Positions 45,486 to 58,731 of a stretch of DNA of 64,000 bases are shown here, piece by piece (position 1 is the first letter of the stretch; each line of letters opens with the position of its first letter). The DNA is taken from assembly GCA_019843655.1 (NCBI GenBank), contig JACDQD010000006.1:12965746-13029745 (forward strand). Direction: 5' to 3'. Both the position numbers and the translations under genes were made by a program. Under the pieces are notes generated by a model. It made no database searches. It was given only the letters and a program-made list of their open reading frames with translations, and was not told the DNA's origin. Source of the stretch: Lethocerus indicus. Lineage: Eukaryota > Arthropoda > Insecta > Hemiptera > Belostomatidae.

Positions 45486-48400
45486 ATATTTAAATAAAAA
45501 ATATAGTACGAAAATAAAATACAAAACTATCCTATACGGAAACATGAATCATGAAAAATGTTCTTCACTGTCAAAATGTTACAGAACAGATTTCAGTAGA
45601 TTTTAATGTTGTTTAGGGAAAAGTCTATAAAAAGAAAATTGTTTTTAAAGAAAATTGGCACATGTATTTTCGAAGTAGAGTAAGGCGATGTACATAGTGC
45701 CACGAGTAATAACAAAAAATCAATTTCCGTGTCTCTATTACGATAACATGAAAATGCAATTTCCGGTAGATCGTGATTTCTTCACGGAACGGAGAATGAC
45801 CGCATTCTACATTTGAACAACTCAAACCGCTAAAAAATAACGCCAATCCGCAGAATACACACCCTGTTATTAGCCCCCCAAGTTCCAATCGCCAGCAATT
45901 TTCAACTCGCGAACCGTACCATCGGAATTTACCGGCTAGAAATTCAAAACTGCCGCTAACTTTTTGAGAACGAACCCGTTCGGGCCTACCTTGTTATTTA
46001 CCGCTCGAAGTTTACAGCAACACGAAATGACGTATCGAAAACGGCGGGTGAATTACACTGCTGAAAATCGTGTTAAAACGTTAAAACCCTGAAGACAAGC
46101 CGTTGGCATAAACCGCACGCTTTGTAATATTTGAAATTATACAGAAATAGTTCTAAGACATTTTGGAAACTTGAATTCGAAGTGGTAAATGAACGCTTTT
46201 GATTAAGATCGTTCGATTAAGATGTCCTCATTTGGAATAACTAACTTACTGTTCGTTTGAAACATCACATTAACACAATATTGAACTAATATTGAAGGTG
46301 CCTTATCGTCTGACTTTATTAAAGGTTAAAACGATTCTCCCACTAACGCATTTCGATTTCTTAAATCGAACATCGCCTGTTGAAATATATTGTCGATTTT
46401 ATCGTTCGTCCGTGTTTTTTCTTTCTCTCCCGAGCGAAGCGTGTCGAGGTGAGCGTTTTGAATGTGCAAATGAGTGAGATTAAGCCGCTAATGAAAGTCT
46501 GGAAAAGCGTTCCTGATGGGTTAACATTAATTTCCCGTAGTATTACGACGCGCCCCAAGGAGAGCGTAATTCAAGATATTATTCAGTGGGCCGCCGCAAT
46601 GAAGAGTTAATGTTGCGCGCTAAAATTCGTAAATGCTTATTCATTATCGCGTTACCGGATACCCATCATTATAATATGGTATTAATTCATCCCGCCGTGT
46701 GTTAGTCTAATGAATTTATTGTCATGACACACCTCAGTAATATATACGCCAAAAATGACAAAGCTTCGCGAAACAGCTTTAAAGAGAAGTTCTAATCACT
46801 ATAATAATACCAATGGTGGTCGCAATAACAATTAGTATAAAATACATTCAATTTATAAATGAAATCCATTAATATAACAGTTATTATCTGGTATTTACTC
46901 ATTAAACACGACTTTATTGAACGACATTTTAATAATCGAAGGATGATTTGCTTTAATTTACAAAGAACATTGTATTTGAAATGAGTTATGTTATTAAACG
47001 TACATATTGTTACTATTAATTTATATTAAAGGATTAAATATATTGTATTATTATTCCATTACTAATATAACCAATGTTTTGTTACATCTGGGACTAAAAT
47101 CTATTAGACACAGTGACGTTGCAAGGATGTCGGTTGGAAGTTGTTTGAAGTCCACGTATGGTTCGTGATAATTTAATTAATACTCACTACCAAATATAGT
47201 TAACAACGCTTCCATCCAGGATGATAGAAGAAGAGCGAAGATCAAAGTGAAGATAACACTCCGAAGCATGAAGGACGGAGAAGTAGATAGTAATATCGAA
47301 TGTTTGGACTGAATCAGAACGTCATTCCACGTTTACGATGATTCGACTGAAAGACAACTAACAAAATCTCCCCTATACTGTTGAAAACATCGACGTTTTT
47401 TAATCAATTGAAAAAAATGGGTCACTTCCAACCAGTTTTCAATCGATTGGAAATGTCGGTTCTATTTGGATAAATCCAGTACGATTTAGCAGTGGGCAAG
47501 GCTTGAATTTGGTCATTACAATATTAATTTCTCTCGGACAACTTTTTATGTTTTCAGTGCAAACATTTTTGCCGGGAATTAAATTTCAGACACCCGGCAC
47601 CGCCGATAGGGCAGGAATTATGACAGGGGCCGCAAACACACGCCATCTCTGACCAGGTTTTAATTAGAGAGCGCATGTTACGTTAATGAACCGCGTACGA
47701 GCAATAAGCGGAAAAACTGGGTAAACACCATTCCTCATTTTTATAAAAAAAAAACACCACTTTTCAACCTGCCTTATTGAAACACTTAAACATAGTTCCT
47801 CGAACCTTGCCATACAGTGCCGTACCGAACCAACAGTTACAGTGTAACTTCATTCAGTAGTAATATAATGAATTGCTTTATTGACAGTACTTGATTTATT
47901 AACGAAGTTTTTTTAACTTACCGAAAATATCCCCCACTAAAAAAGTATCAGCAGGCTTCGAGGACTGCTTCGCGCTTCTCAATTCGTAAGTCGACGGAAC
48001 ATTATAAGATAGAGAGGGACATTAGGGGGTATTATATTATTTGGTAGGATAGTATGGGCGGGGGCGGGGTTGAGGGTTGGTCATAACGCTAATAACGGCT
48101 GTGCCCCGTCCCGTAATTAGAGTGTCGGTTATAATGTAATGGTGGCCTAATGGCCGGTGGTAGTGGTGTACGGTTGGGGTGAGTACTCCTCCTACCCTCC
48201 CAGCCAAACTCATTCTCGCCCCTCCGCCAAACTAAATCATCGCCAAATGTCACCGGCCACTAAATCATGGCGCGGTTCGCCCCTTTCTCTAAACAACCCC
48301 CCCTGTACAACTGATCCTCGATGGCCAACTATTAGTTCCCTTTCTTAAGTCCGGAAAATAGCGTTAAGCCTTCATTTTCCCGAATTTACAAAATTTGATT

Positions 48401-51400
48401 AGAATCGCCACATCCATGCTGTAACACAAAAAATGATGATAATCGGTTTTATAATAAGAGTTTTGGTACTTTTGTTTTGGCACTACAACTTCGACAATCG
48501 TTTATTATAGGGAGATCATCCTTGGGAGGGTTCTCATCCTGAGTGGGTTCACCGCACGAAAGTCCCCAACCGTAGACCTTATTGTGTCTTGTCATTATAG
48601 GCCAGAATTGGTAGGGATATTGCGGCCTTTGTTGCACTGCCCTTAAATTGGGGCCGGGGACAAGTCCCCGGTGCTGGGGCGGCAGGGGGGATGTTCGTTA
48701 GCGACTCCGAATTGTTACCTGCCAAGCTATTCCGCCGAGAGTTCAAAGCGGAAAAACGAATCGGACTTGGGTCTCCAGGAAGTCATTTAACTTGCACTGA
48801 CAAAAAAGCAGATATGAAATCAAACCTTGTTGACATCGGTTGTCGAAATGTAATTCAATATAGTCCCATCGATCACTTATAAATGTCTAGAATACGTATT
48901 GTGTATTTCGGCGCGAACATTTATTTAAAATACTGCATTACTATTTTAAGTCTCTAAATAAAATCCTTAATGTGGGTAATATCAGCTTCTCGCTAGAAGT
49001 TTGTAATTTTCTTACTTTGTAATTAATTTTGACGAGTGAACATGTTGCCGCTATTACTTATTCACCGAAACGTCCGTTAAATTACCGGACGCGGAAAATT
49101 GAGCGCTCTTCAATTTATACGAGGACAATAACAGGACTGGGTTCGAGCGCGGGGGCAAATGATACGGCGGTAATTCGGCGATAAATATCGCAACGAAGGA
49201 CGTGTGTATAATTTCGTTTACTCCCCGTTTTCATTTTCCGAGAAAGGGAATTGGGAAAAAAAAGAACAGGGCCGGCCGGGAGGGGCCGCGTCAGAAAACA
49301 AACGCGTCAATTTCAGAGCGCCGATGGGAAAGCGATAGGTCGCCAGCGCACGAACACTTTCACGAAACTTTCAACGGTTAAAGCGCGTTAACGCACGTCG
49401 GAAAATTTAGCGTCGACGCCGTGTAATTAACGCCCCTTTTGTTCGCTGCCCGCCGACAGAGAGCCCTATCTCCGCTCCCTATATCATCTGTGACATCTTT
49501 ATTTTAAAAGTTAAGCAGAGCCCTCCTCGCGCGGCCCTTTGTCCCTTTAATGAACGCTCGTATTTCAACCGGTACCGTATTAAAGTCCCGAGCCTTGGTC
49601 AGAGCCTACTCAGACTCCCTCCCTCTCTCTCTATCTTGAGTTATCAAAGCGTCCGATATACAATAATGTACAACAGGGCCTGCCTAAATAATTCGGCAGT
49701 GTAGACGCAATATATTTTCGGGAAACTATCTTCGTATTCAGACTGTTTTCTGTTGTATGCTAAACCTGACACGATTTATTTCTATTGATAGGAAACATAT
49801 CCGTAAATAAATACAGGATAACTATGCTTGAACATATTCGGCGCCTTATAAAATATAAAATTGTTCTAATAATTTTGATTTCTATTCAGTACGGCCATAG
49901 TGTAACGAAGCAGCGACAAATTGTTTGAACTACCACTAGGTAAATGTATCGATCCGCAACATCTTCCATTTTTTTTATTGAGCGGGACCGAAGGGAAAAA
50001 ATATTAGCGGAGTGTCGGGAATGCAATCGGTTTATATATTTGCCACTTGCACTCAACACTGTCGAAGTCGTCTGAGCTGTCGGTCGGCGTATTTGTCCAA
50101 GCCCTGTGGACAATATGTACACTCACCCCCGATCCCGACCAACCGATCCCTAGCCTGGCCGCGAGGGGGTTTATTTGTAAATTGACTGCCAGATTATTTG
50201 TCCACATCGCGCTGGGAAATATGTAAAATGTATCTTGTGAACTGTTGGTTTTGTCCCGAGCATTCAATTTATTTACTTACGCCTTAGTGATAGTTTGACA
50301 GTGAAATATGTCTAGACTGATTTCAATCAGTAATAAGATATCACAGTCCTGGTGAAAAAAAATGCCCAAAATAAATACCGACAAAAAATTGATTACTCAA
50401 CACTTGTACGTATTCAATATACACATTGTACTTATTTTATATTTGCACAATATTTGTTCATATTCTGTAGGGGGTTTACTAAAATTTTAAATTAATTTAA
50501 TGCCATTTATGAAGCAGAAATATTTCCGAATATGAGTTTCCGCTGCCCAACAAAGTAGAAATCAGTTTCATACTCCATACGAGAGGAATAAATGAAAATT
50601 CCAATTTATGTTCAAGCGTTTATGAGCTTCTCGATTTGAACACTTGGTTCGCCGCCGAGATCAACCACCGGCGATTAAGGTTTATAATTTCTCAACAAAA
50701 TTTAACCGCGCTCTTACACTTATGAAATGAATGAAACGATAAAACGGAATAAACTCTGTACTAAATTAAATTAAAGAGAGACCTCCACCTAAGAAAGTCC
50801 CCTGTTGTACCGCCTTCAAAGCTGATTGGCAAGTCGGTTGTAACAACAATAAAAAACTCGAGGTTCGTTAAGCGAAGAAAGCGCAATAGGCCATAAAACT
50901 GCGGCCAAATGAATAGGGTTTAACGTCGGGGGAACAACGAGGGGCCCGGACCGCCCGTAATAAAAACGTCAGAGAAACTGGTAATAGCTCGGCCTCTAGC
51001 AATTCGCGCTCACTCGAAAAACGCCGACCGCCACGGGCAACGGGCCCGCAATTAGCCTAGGAAAAGGAAAAATACAATTTGCCGGTTTTATTACTGAGTC
51101 ATGAGACCTGTAGGGGGTGAACAACGAGATGTTGAGGGCCGCCGTCGAGGCATTCCATTATCGCCCTGTTCAACAACAAATTGACGGAGAAATATTTTAT
51201 AGTTGTCTACCGCCAAATGCAGAATCTCTTACAGCTCAGGTGTGAATCAATATTTATCTACTGACTGATTAAACGATGTAAAAATGGTGTATACAAATTA
51301 AATCTTACTAGGTATTTTGGGAAGGTCTCAGAGGTTCTGAGAGGTGAAATCATTAACGCTGAGGCATCTCAATGGTCCGGGTCGCCCCCCTCTTATCATT

Positions 51401-51990
51401 CCAACATTGAAAATAACTTTTAGAATGTACTGATGGTAGAATTACAAAAACTGAGAAAAATCTACGATTTTAATCTTTAATTATCGGAGTTCGCGACGAA
51501 ATCAAAGGGGCTCCGGTAGTTCAATTTCCTTTAAAATTGACTCAAAGTAAGACATTTTCCTGCCGCCTCTGAGCTAACAGGAAGTGTAAATATAGGATAA
51601 TTAGAATGGGAAAAACTCCGATGGAGGATGGAGGTTGGGGTGAAGGGGTGGATGAGGGTGGGGCCAGAAAGACGGCGCCCTTATTGGCATCGTACCGGCA
51701 AAACTGAACGCGAGCCTGTGCCCGGGGTATCGGATTTCCAATTTTGCATGTACACAATATTCCCGCGACCGCCGGCGGATACACTCGGAGAATTGCCGTC
51801 GGTAAACATCACTCCGCCCGTATTCTTTTATATCCGATGGGGTATTTTCCCCCATTTTCGATGGGGCGGGTGAATACGCTGGAAATAAAAATATTTGATC
51901 GAACCCGGCGCTTCTTATTTCTGCCTACACCTGTTGATATGCGCGCAAGTACGCCGTCGCAGACGAATTAGGATCTGCAGAATATATATA
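45486..51990. other. unassigned non-coding stretch
   Basis: No gene or mobile element recognised in 6.5 kb. The part 46630-47100 is strongly AT-rich, while 48050-48320 and 49240-49560 are GC- and CpG-rich. Open frames reach only 87 codons and overlap on both strands near 45625-45888, 49886-50267 and 51542-51873. Confidence 0.45.
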
Positions 51991-52610
51991 GTCTTTTGGT
52001 AGACAGGTTTCGGTTGCTCACCATCTTCAGTAGCGGTGTTAGTCACTTTGGCACTTTCGATGTTTTTTGTGCATCCTCACTGCACTGTCACTGTCATTCG
52101 TACTGTGGTGGTTGTCTGTTTGTCGTGTGTATATATATGTGACATGTTATTGTGGTTTTGCGGGATGTTGTAAGGCGCTAATACTAAAGAGACAGACCTT
52201 TGTTGCGGGTTAGTATTAAGTGCGCCGTACCACCGTACGTCTGTTTGTTGTGTGTGTATATATAAGTGTCTTGTTATAGTGTTTTGGTTTTGGTTGGGAG
52301 GGATTTTGATAAACGGCTTAAATCTTTGACGGATTATCGGTAAAATATATATTTGATCACACAACTGGTGGCAACTATTAGGTTCTAACTTCCAAATATA
52401 TGACAGGAAACTTAATTTGTATTATGTATCGTAAAAGTTTTCCTGATGATCCAAAATTTATTGAAAAAGTTTATTTTTATCAATCTAGTTAATTGGTACA
52501 AGTGCACCCAACGAACTTTCGTTGAGTACATTTCCGCACCACCCTCAGGGAGCGCTAGTTTATCGGTGCAATTGCACTCAAGGAACTTTAGTTAAGTACA
52601 TTTCCGCACC

Positions 52611-52626
52611 ACACTCAGGGGGCGCT
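52611..52626 (+). promoter_or_regulatory. CTCF-like core motif, unit 2
   Basis: ACACTCAGGGGGCGCT contains the full AGGGGGCGCT core. Resemblance only; no binding evidence. Confidence 0.35.
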
Positions 52627-52680
52627 ATTTTATCGGTGCAAGTGCACTCAAGGAACTTTAGTTAAGTACATTTCCGTACC

Positions 52681-52698
52681 ACACTCAGGGGGCGCTAG
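52681..52698 (+). promoter_or_regulatory. CTCF-like core motif, unit 3
   Basis: ACACTCAGGGGGCGCTAG contains the full AGGGGGCGCTAG core. Resemblance only; no binding evidence. Confidence 0.35.
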
Positions 52699-53195
52699 TT
52701 AATCAATTGAGCCAATGAATATGCCGGCTGTTCGATTCATAAATACGGAAATACGGCGCACCTGACGCTAACCCGCACAACAGTTATGTATTGCGGGCGT
52801 AGTATCGAGAGTAAAACACTCGATGAAATTTAAGTAACCGTGCTGTTAGGATACTTTTATGATCGTAAATACACAATACCAATTAGGTTTCCTGTCATAG
52901 AGTTGGAAGTCAGTTGTGTGATCAAATATATACTTTGATATATGATAATTCGACAAAGTTTTAAGCCGTTTATCAAAATCCCTCCCAACCTAAATAACAC
53001 AAAGAACATCCCCTAAAAATACAATAACAAGACACACGACAGACACCAGAACAGTACAAGTGACAGTGCAGTGAGGATGCCCAAAAGAAATCCAATGTGC
53101 CAAAATGACTAACACCGCTACTGAAGTTGGCGAGCAGCCGAAACCGGTCTAGGAAAAGACCAAACCAGCGAAAGGAGACAGAAACACATTAAATT

Positions 53196-55097
53196 AGATA
53201 ATTATTAATGTCTGTGCGGGAAACAACGAATGAAAGGATTGATGTTTGGTAGACTAGAAAAGGTGGGCGTGTCCTGAGATCGGAGGGAGGTTTATGCCGG
53301 CGTCTGGGAAATTAATCGGTGCCATCTCTGAAAGGGAGACCCCAAAGGCGGCGGGACGACATTATTTTATCTGTCCCGGATGGAACACGCACCCAATTTG
53401 CCTAATGACGCGTAGCGGGGCCCCGCCTCGCGTTAATTACACACTCCCGGCGGTTGATATTAAAAAATTGGGTCAGAGCTAAACGCCCCCGCCGTTAAAT
53501 TAAAATCGTTAATACCCCAACCTTATTACCGGGGGACGGGTAGGCGCTCGCTAGAGGCGGGGGGTTGAAATGTGCAGTTACCGTAAATTTTTCTTTACCG
53601 CGGAAAGCTTGTCGACGATATACCCCACCTCCACCCCACCATAATAAAATATCAGTCGATAGAGACCAACCGCAAGGCGTAAACAACATTTATTTTATTT
53701 TGTGTAATATTATTAGGACATTGGATAACGTATTACCTTATACAATACGGGCAAGAGTAAAATATTTTAATATTGGAATTATTTGTAGTGAGGATTCGAG
53801 ATGGGCAATAAACATGGAGAAGAGATAGGTGTTGGGCTTGAGGGACAACAGTCATGCAACATGAACATTTTTTCTCTCTTTTATTGTTGCAACTCTAAAA
53901 ACGACCAGTAGAAGAGAAGTTTAAATTAGGCCGAATTTTACTAGAGAACGACAGAGTAGGTTGAAGGTGACCGGGACAATTAAACATCAGGACGACCTTC
54001 AAATGACCTCTGTCGTTTTCTAGGAAAATTAGCCACCACCAGTTCAGGACACTCTCTGTGCCCCACAATATAACCAGACTTCCCCGTAAACGTCCCCCGG
54101 GGGTCCAGGCGCTCTCTTCACGCCCAGTAGCGTTCCGTTATACTCCAGTATGGTAGTGTAGCATCTGTTCTTATCAGCTTAACATAAACATATGGCAAAA
54201 ATCTGAATAAAGAACAAATAATGCTTCGTTCTGTTTTCGAGTTGGTACTGTACAAAATATATTTTCTTATGTCGAAAAACTGAATATATTTTCTACACCT
54301 CATGATGGTATTTAATTTGATAACAAATGTTTTATTCTATTAGCTTTGCATAATACGGAGGTCAAATAATAAACCTATTAAACTTTCATAAGGAAAAGAT
54401 GGTATTTTCTAATTCTCGTACAAATAGGTTTTCGTCTTTATCGCACCATCCCCCGTGCGAATAATAACGTGTAATAAAAACGAAATTTTTCTTTTTTATG
54501 AATATGATCTATAAAAGAGGATTAAGGGACATGAAGGGAGGTTATGATACAAAGACCGAATTGTGCCATTGCTCCGGTGAGACGGAATAAAACATGGTGA
54601 AATACCAAATTGCACTCTCGAAGAAATGGATTGGGAAATATTTGATTAATAACAATTTATTTTTAAAATTCATATATTTGAATGCAGCATCCTTGAGACC
54701 GCCTTAAAAAAAAGTCACTAAACTCCGATCGATCGCTATTGAATGAATTACTGTTCAACTTTAAGAGATCAATAATAGCTATAATTTTAACTTTGCCCCG
54801 TATTAAAATGTCGTTTCGTTCAAATCAGTTACAATATATTGCGTTTTAATTATCTCGTACAATGTTTTAACGACAGGAGGGCACTTTGAAATTCGTAATA
54901 AAGAGAACTGAAATTTCATCCACCGCATTTAGGACTGATTAATGGTAGCCGTGTAATGATAAATATTTAAATGTGTCCAGTAGCCATTTATTAGCAAAAT
55001 AGCAGATAGAACGAAATCAAATCTCGAAATGCATTTTGCACGATGAATAAATTATTATTGTGAGCAACGAAGTGCCACAATTAACTACTGACGGAAC
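53196..55097. other. unassigned non-coding stretch
   Basis: I see no gene. A GC-rich block at 53280-53660 contains open frames on both strands without motifs. The rest is AT-rich. Confidence 0.45.
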
Positions 55098-55127
55098 GCT
55101 ACTGAAGTTGGCAAGTAGCTGAAACCG
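55098..55127 (-). repeat. 30-bp remnant of the foldback-like arm
   Basis: GCTACTGAAGTTGGCAAGTA followed by GCTGAAACCG matches the right arm of the 51991-53195 copy (GCTACTGAAGTTGGCGAGCA, GCCGAAACCG) with 3 differences. It is too short to tell its age or boundaries. Confidence 0.55.
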
Positions 55128-58100
55128 CTGTGTATCTTCAATGGACTTCCCATCAAGTATACGACAATCAGAGTTCATTGTACCGGAAGTTGATGAAAGT
55201 TACAGTTATTTGGGCTACAACTTGCCCTGAGGTCTTGGAAGTTCCCGGCGGAAACTGGTCTCGGGGATGAAATTTTATAATGATCGAATGTTTACCGACT
55301 GCCCCATTGTGGCGCGGCGTTCTCTTTAACATAAACGACCTCCGTTGAAAAAAAATAACAACTTCGGGGCGGGCTTATTTTCGTTACCGCGGCCAAGAGG
55401 TAGTATCGGAGCCGGGAGCCATTGGGGGGCCTTGGCAGATCCCGACTGCAGATCTCGCCGGTCAGGGCTGGGCTATTGCCTTATAATGATAGAGCCCCGG
55501 CCCCGGGCCGCCGCCGCAGCCCTCTAATATCGGCGACTAACTCTCGACTCCTCTAATCTGATTCAAGGTATCACGGTACCATTTGTAAATTGCTAGTTTA
55601 ACGGCCGGCTTTGGGATGCCGGCTTGCTGCCCTCTGCCCCGTTCCCATCACACAGCCGCCGTATTAAGCTAATTAAATAAATTGGTGTTTACTAACTTGA
55701 CCCAGTCACGATACTCCATACACCGCCGATACCGCTTTACGCCATTTTATGCAAGTCTCGGTTTCGATAATCGGGAAACCGATCGTATAAATCGATTAAA
55801 TGAAAAATATGTCCGTTTTAATTTGTTAAATTATATACGCCTAACGCTCTGACTGAAGGAAATATATATTTGGATTAAGGAAACATTTTCTCATTTATTA
55901 TGGGAACTACGGTGGTGGGTTTTTCCTACTAAGTCTGTACAAGATTTTTATAATTTGATAGTTTGATATTTCAAACATTTTTTATTAAGGGGGAATTGAG
56001 ATTTTGAAAATCGGTCGAAAATCCGAAACCTATATGCACAATATATTAATAGAGGCCATCGGTTGTAAACCTGTAAGTATCGCATAGATATTAATTTAAT
56101 GTAATTGGATAACGCAATCATAGCATGGTATCGTGTTATTCGTTATGAATTACATTATTAAGAGTCAGTCTGATCACTGGCTTTAATAACTTATTAACAA
56201 GGATAATTATCAGGATAATACACGAATAAGCGCTTGCTTATTGCAAATTATGGAGTAGGTACAGATTGGAGGGGTAGAAATTGATTGCAGACGAGTTTGG
56301 GATAACAATGTAGGGTTCAGAACCTATACGAAGGAACGATAGGAGCGCTATACAAAGAGGAGGCCATACAGCTCTATGGGGGAACTATTCAAGCCACGAA
56401 GAGGAAATGCAACTTTCGGCTCTAACAAGCCGATGTGTTGTCGGCCCCATTGTCGGGATAACAATGTGTTCCCGAGGTCAGGGTAATTCATCCCAGTATA
56501 CAACTAGCACCGCGCAAATCAGGCCTCCGCTTCGCGAAATGTTTAAAGTTTAAGTTATTTATAGGAAGGATCGAAGGGGTATCGAGGATATCATCGTTCG
56601 TGCGAATTTACGGCCACTCACGAATGACTTTGTCCTCTTCAAGAACAGGTTTCCGCTTCGCGGCATTACTGATTACCTACATTTAAAAATTAGGATACAA
56701 AGTGTTTGCACATTTCGGTAGACGAATTAGTACACTGTAGTTCGTACTTTATGCTATTGAAAACGACGATTCTATTCTTGTTGACGATTTTGGATAGTTC
56801 GTTAAGTTGACCCAAGAGACCATTGTCTGAATTATATTGTCGGAGAGAATGTTCGTTGAAAATGTCCCATGGAGCTGTTCCCTTAAACCAATTAAAGAGA
56901 GTTGGGCAGATCGGGATTTGGGGCAAAATCGATGGCGCAAAACCGAATTCTGACCGACGGGTTTAATCGCCTGGCCCCTTTAAAAACCGCCGAGATTCCT
57001 CGCTAGTACAATATATATTTGTGCCGCCGCCGCCTCCTCCTCCTCCTGCTCCTCCCCCGGCTCCTCCACTTCACTTATCTGTTACAAGATAGAACTGAAC
57101 AAAAGCCAAAGAATATGGCCGGGACGGGAGATAGGACAGATACAGACGTGGAGTGAGTGGGGATGTGGACGGAAATTGTCAGAAAATCTTGGCGGCGGCC
57201 TTTTACAAACGGGAGGATCAGATAGCGCCATAACCCCTCCCAACCGCCATGCCTATACCCCCGGGGGGCACTTTATCGTTCCCAGAAACGGAAAACTTGT
57301 TTTGACTCTTCGCCCGAAAATATGCTCCGGGAATTTAATTGCTTATTTTATTATGAAGCGCCAGATCTGATAGAAACTCTCGTGCCTATGCGCTTCCCTA
57401 AAAAAACTAGGTCTCTAAACAGCTGGGTTCCCAATCTCTGTAGACAATTTCATTTCTTATTTACTCACGTTTAGTTGCCTTCAAAATTAATCTAAACTCT
57501 GAACGTTATTTTTTTATTTGCCCTTTTTCGGTCCTCTACTTCCCTCTTCGTTTATTCTTCATTGTTTTTTCATATTCTTTTACTAACTTCAAACGATCGT
57601 GTTATTACAGTTATATTCCGAATAAATATTCCGATTATTAAAACTATCCCTATTTCCTTAACATGCATTCGGTAAGATTGCAATTTATACTTTATATGAA
57701 TGCCTGTTTGGTGATGCACATCTCGGTCATTTCATTAAGCTCTCGATAATTTAATTCATTGGCCAACAAGTTTAATTTATAAGAAATTAATAATAATAGT
57801 AGTCCAATTTGGGCAACCGAGGGGGTTGACCGATCGTAGTAGGTCGGCAAGTAAACTTACGCCACAGTTCATTCACTCCGGGTCCCGTTCTTCGGATCTG
57901 CGGTTTAAATTGTACGCTCCCGCCCCAGCCACCACCACCACCCCTCCAACCCCGCCAACCCCCTCAACCTCACTACCAGCCGACCACCTTTATTTATCGC
58001 CCCTGGCCTTTTCTCCCTTTGGGTTCTTCCTGCCGGCCGCCGAATACTTTATTTGGGTTAATTTGTTGTTAAAATTTACAGGCTGGAAATAATCCTGGCG

Positions 58101-58173
58101 CGTGGTAATTTGGTGGCCGTAGGGAACCCCGGGGGCGGGGGAGGACGGCAATTTAAAGTAATTAGCTCACTGT

Positions 58174-58196
58174 GGGGGGGGGGAGGACGGGGAGGT
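58174..58196 (+). other. G-rich tract, possible G-quadruplex
   Basis: A run of ten G is followed by AGGACGGGGAGG. A similar GGGGGCGGGGGAGGACGG lies just upstream (from about 58130). Both could form four-stranded DNA, but neither has four clean runs of three G with short loops outside the long run. Confidence 0.45.
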
Positions 58197-58670
58197 TATT
58201 CGGAAGGGGTAACCCGCTCCCAATGTTTTAGTTAGGGGGCGGTCCTCGGCCGGCTCCTACTTAAAAACTCGCTTTACATAATTTATTGTCCTTACTCCTG
58301 AATCGTTTGAGCTCATTATTCCGGCTTCTATTACGAAAATTCGGCCACAATGAAAAATTACGGTCCCGAAAATACATCCTTAATTTGAACGCAATTTCTA
58401 CTTTTAATTAATTATCTAATCTGAGCAGCAAATATAGATGTACATATGCACATAAATATACACGCATCCACTGCATCGGAAGGCCAATTGCTTTGCACTG
58501 GTAAGAAATATTATACTCATCGTTGGGGTTTCATATTGCATTTTTCTTGACCCTCATATCCTCCACGTGTACACCTGTCTTTCCCACGCTCTCGGACAAC
58601 AATGCCCAATAAGAACACGTATTGTTACCACATCGTCAGTGACCCACATACTTTTCCTTATATATATAAT

Positions 58671-58676
<6 letters not shown>

Positions 58677-58730
<54 letters not shown>
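58677..58730. repeat. TA dinucleotide microsatellite
   Basis: About 27 uninterrupted TA units. The 73-codon frame with Ile-Tyr repeats across it is a by-product. Confidence 0.95.

Positions 58731-58731
<1 letters not shown>

Larger units (their letters stand above)
52491..52700 (+). repeat. three 70-bp tandem units, each with a CTCF-like core
   Basis: The unit recurs with an exact 70-base period: the CTCAGGG core lies at 52544, 52614 and 52684. Each unit contains GGTGCAAGTGCAC-type dyads, an AACTTTAGTTAAGTACATTT or AACTTTCGTTGAGTACATTT stretch, CCGCACCAC or CCGTACCAC, and (A/C)CTCAGGGGGCGCTAG. The first unit has GGGAGCGCT instead. Units 2 and 3 are more alike than either is to unit 1, which points to recent unit duplication. 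Confidence 0.85.
51991..53195. mobile_element. foldback-like DNA transposon copy with long inverted arms and a tandem core
   Basis: This is the largest copy of the family, about 1.2 kb. The left arm (51991 to about 52400) and right arm (about 52880-53195) are inverted repeats. Left words are CAGTAGCGGTGTTAGTCACT, TTTTTTGTGCATCCTCACTG and GATTTTGATAAACGGCTTAA; the right arm has their reverse complements. The outermost 35-40 bases of the left end are missing, while the right end still shows AACCAGCGAAAGGAGACAGA. The left arm is interrupted at about 52168-52235 by a small inverted segment (GGCGCTAATACTAA…TTAGTATTAAGTGCGCC), after which part of the arm is repeated. The centre holds three 70-bp tandem units. 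There is no transposase, so it is non-autonomous; the autonomous partner is not in this window. Confidence 0.85.

Noticed and set aside
56371..56400. Translation AIQLYGGTIQ, resembling the YGIQLWG motif of reverse transcriptases
   Set aside because: None of the neighbouring motifs before or after it can be found in any frame.
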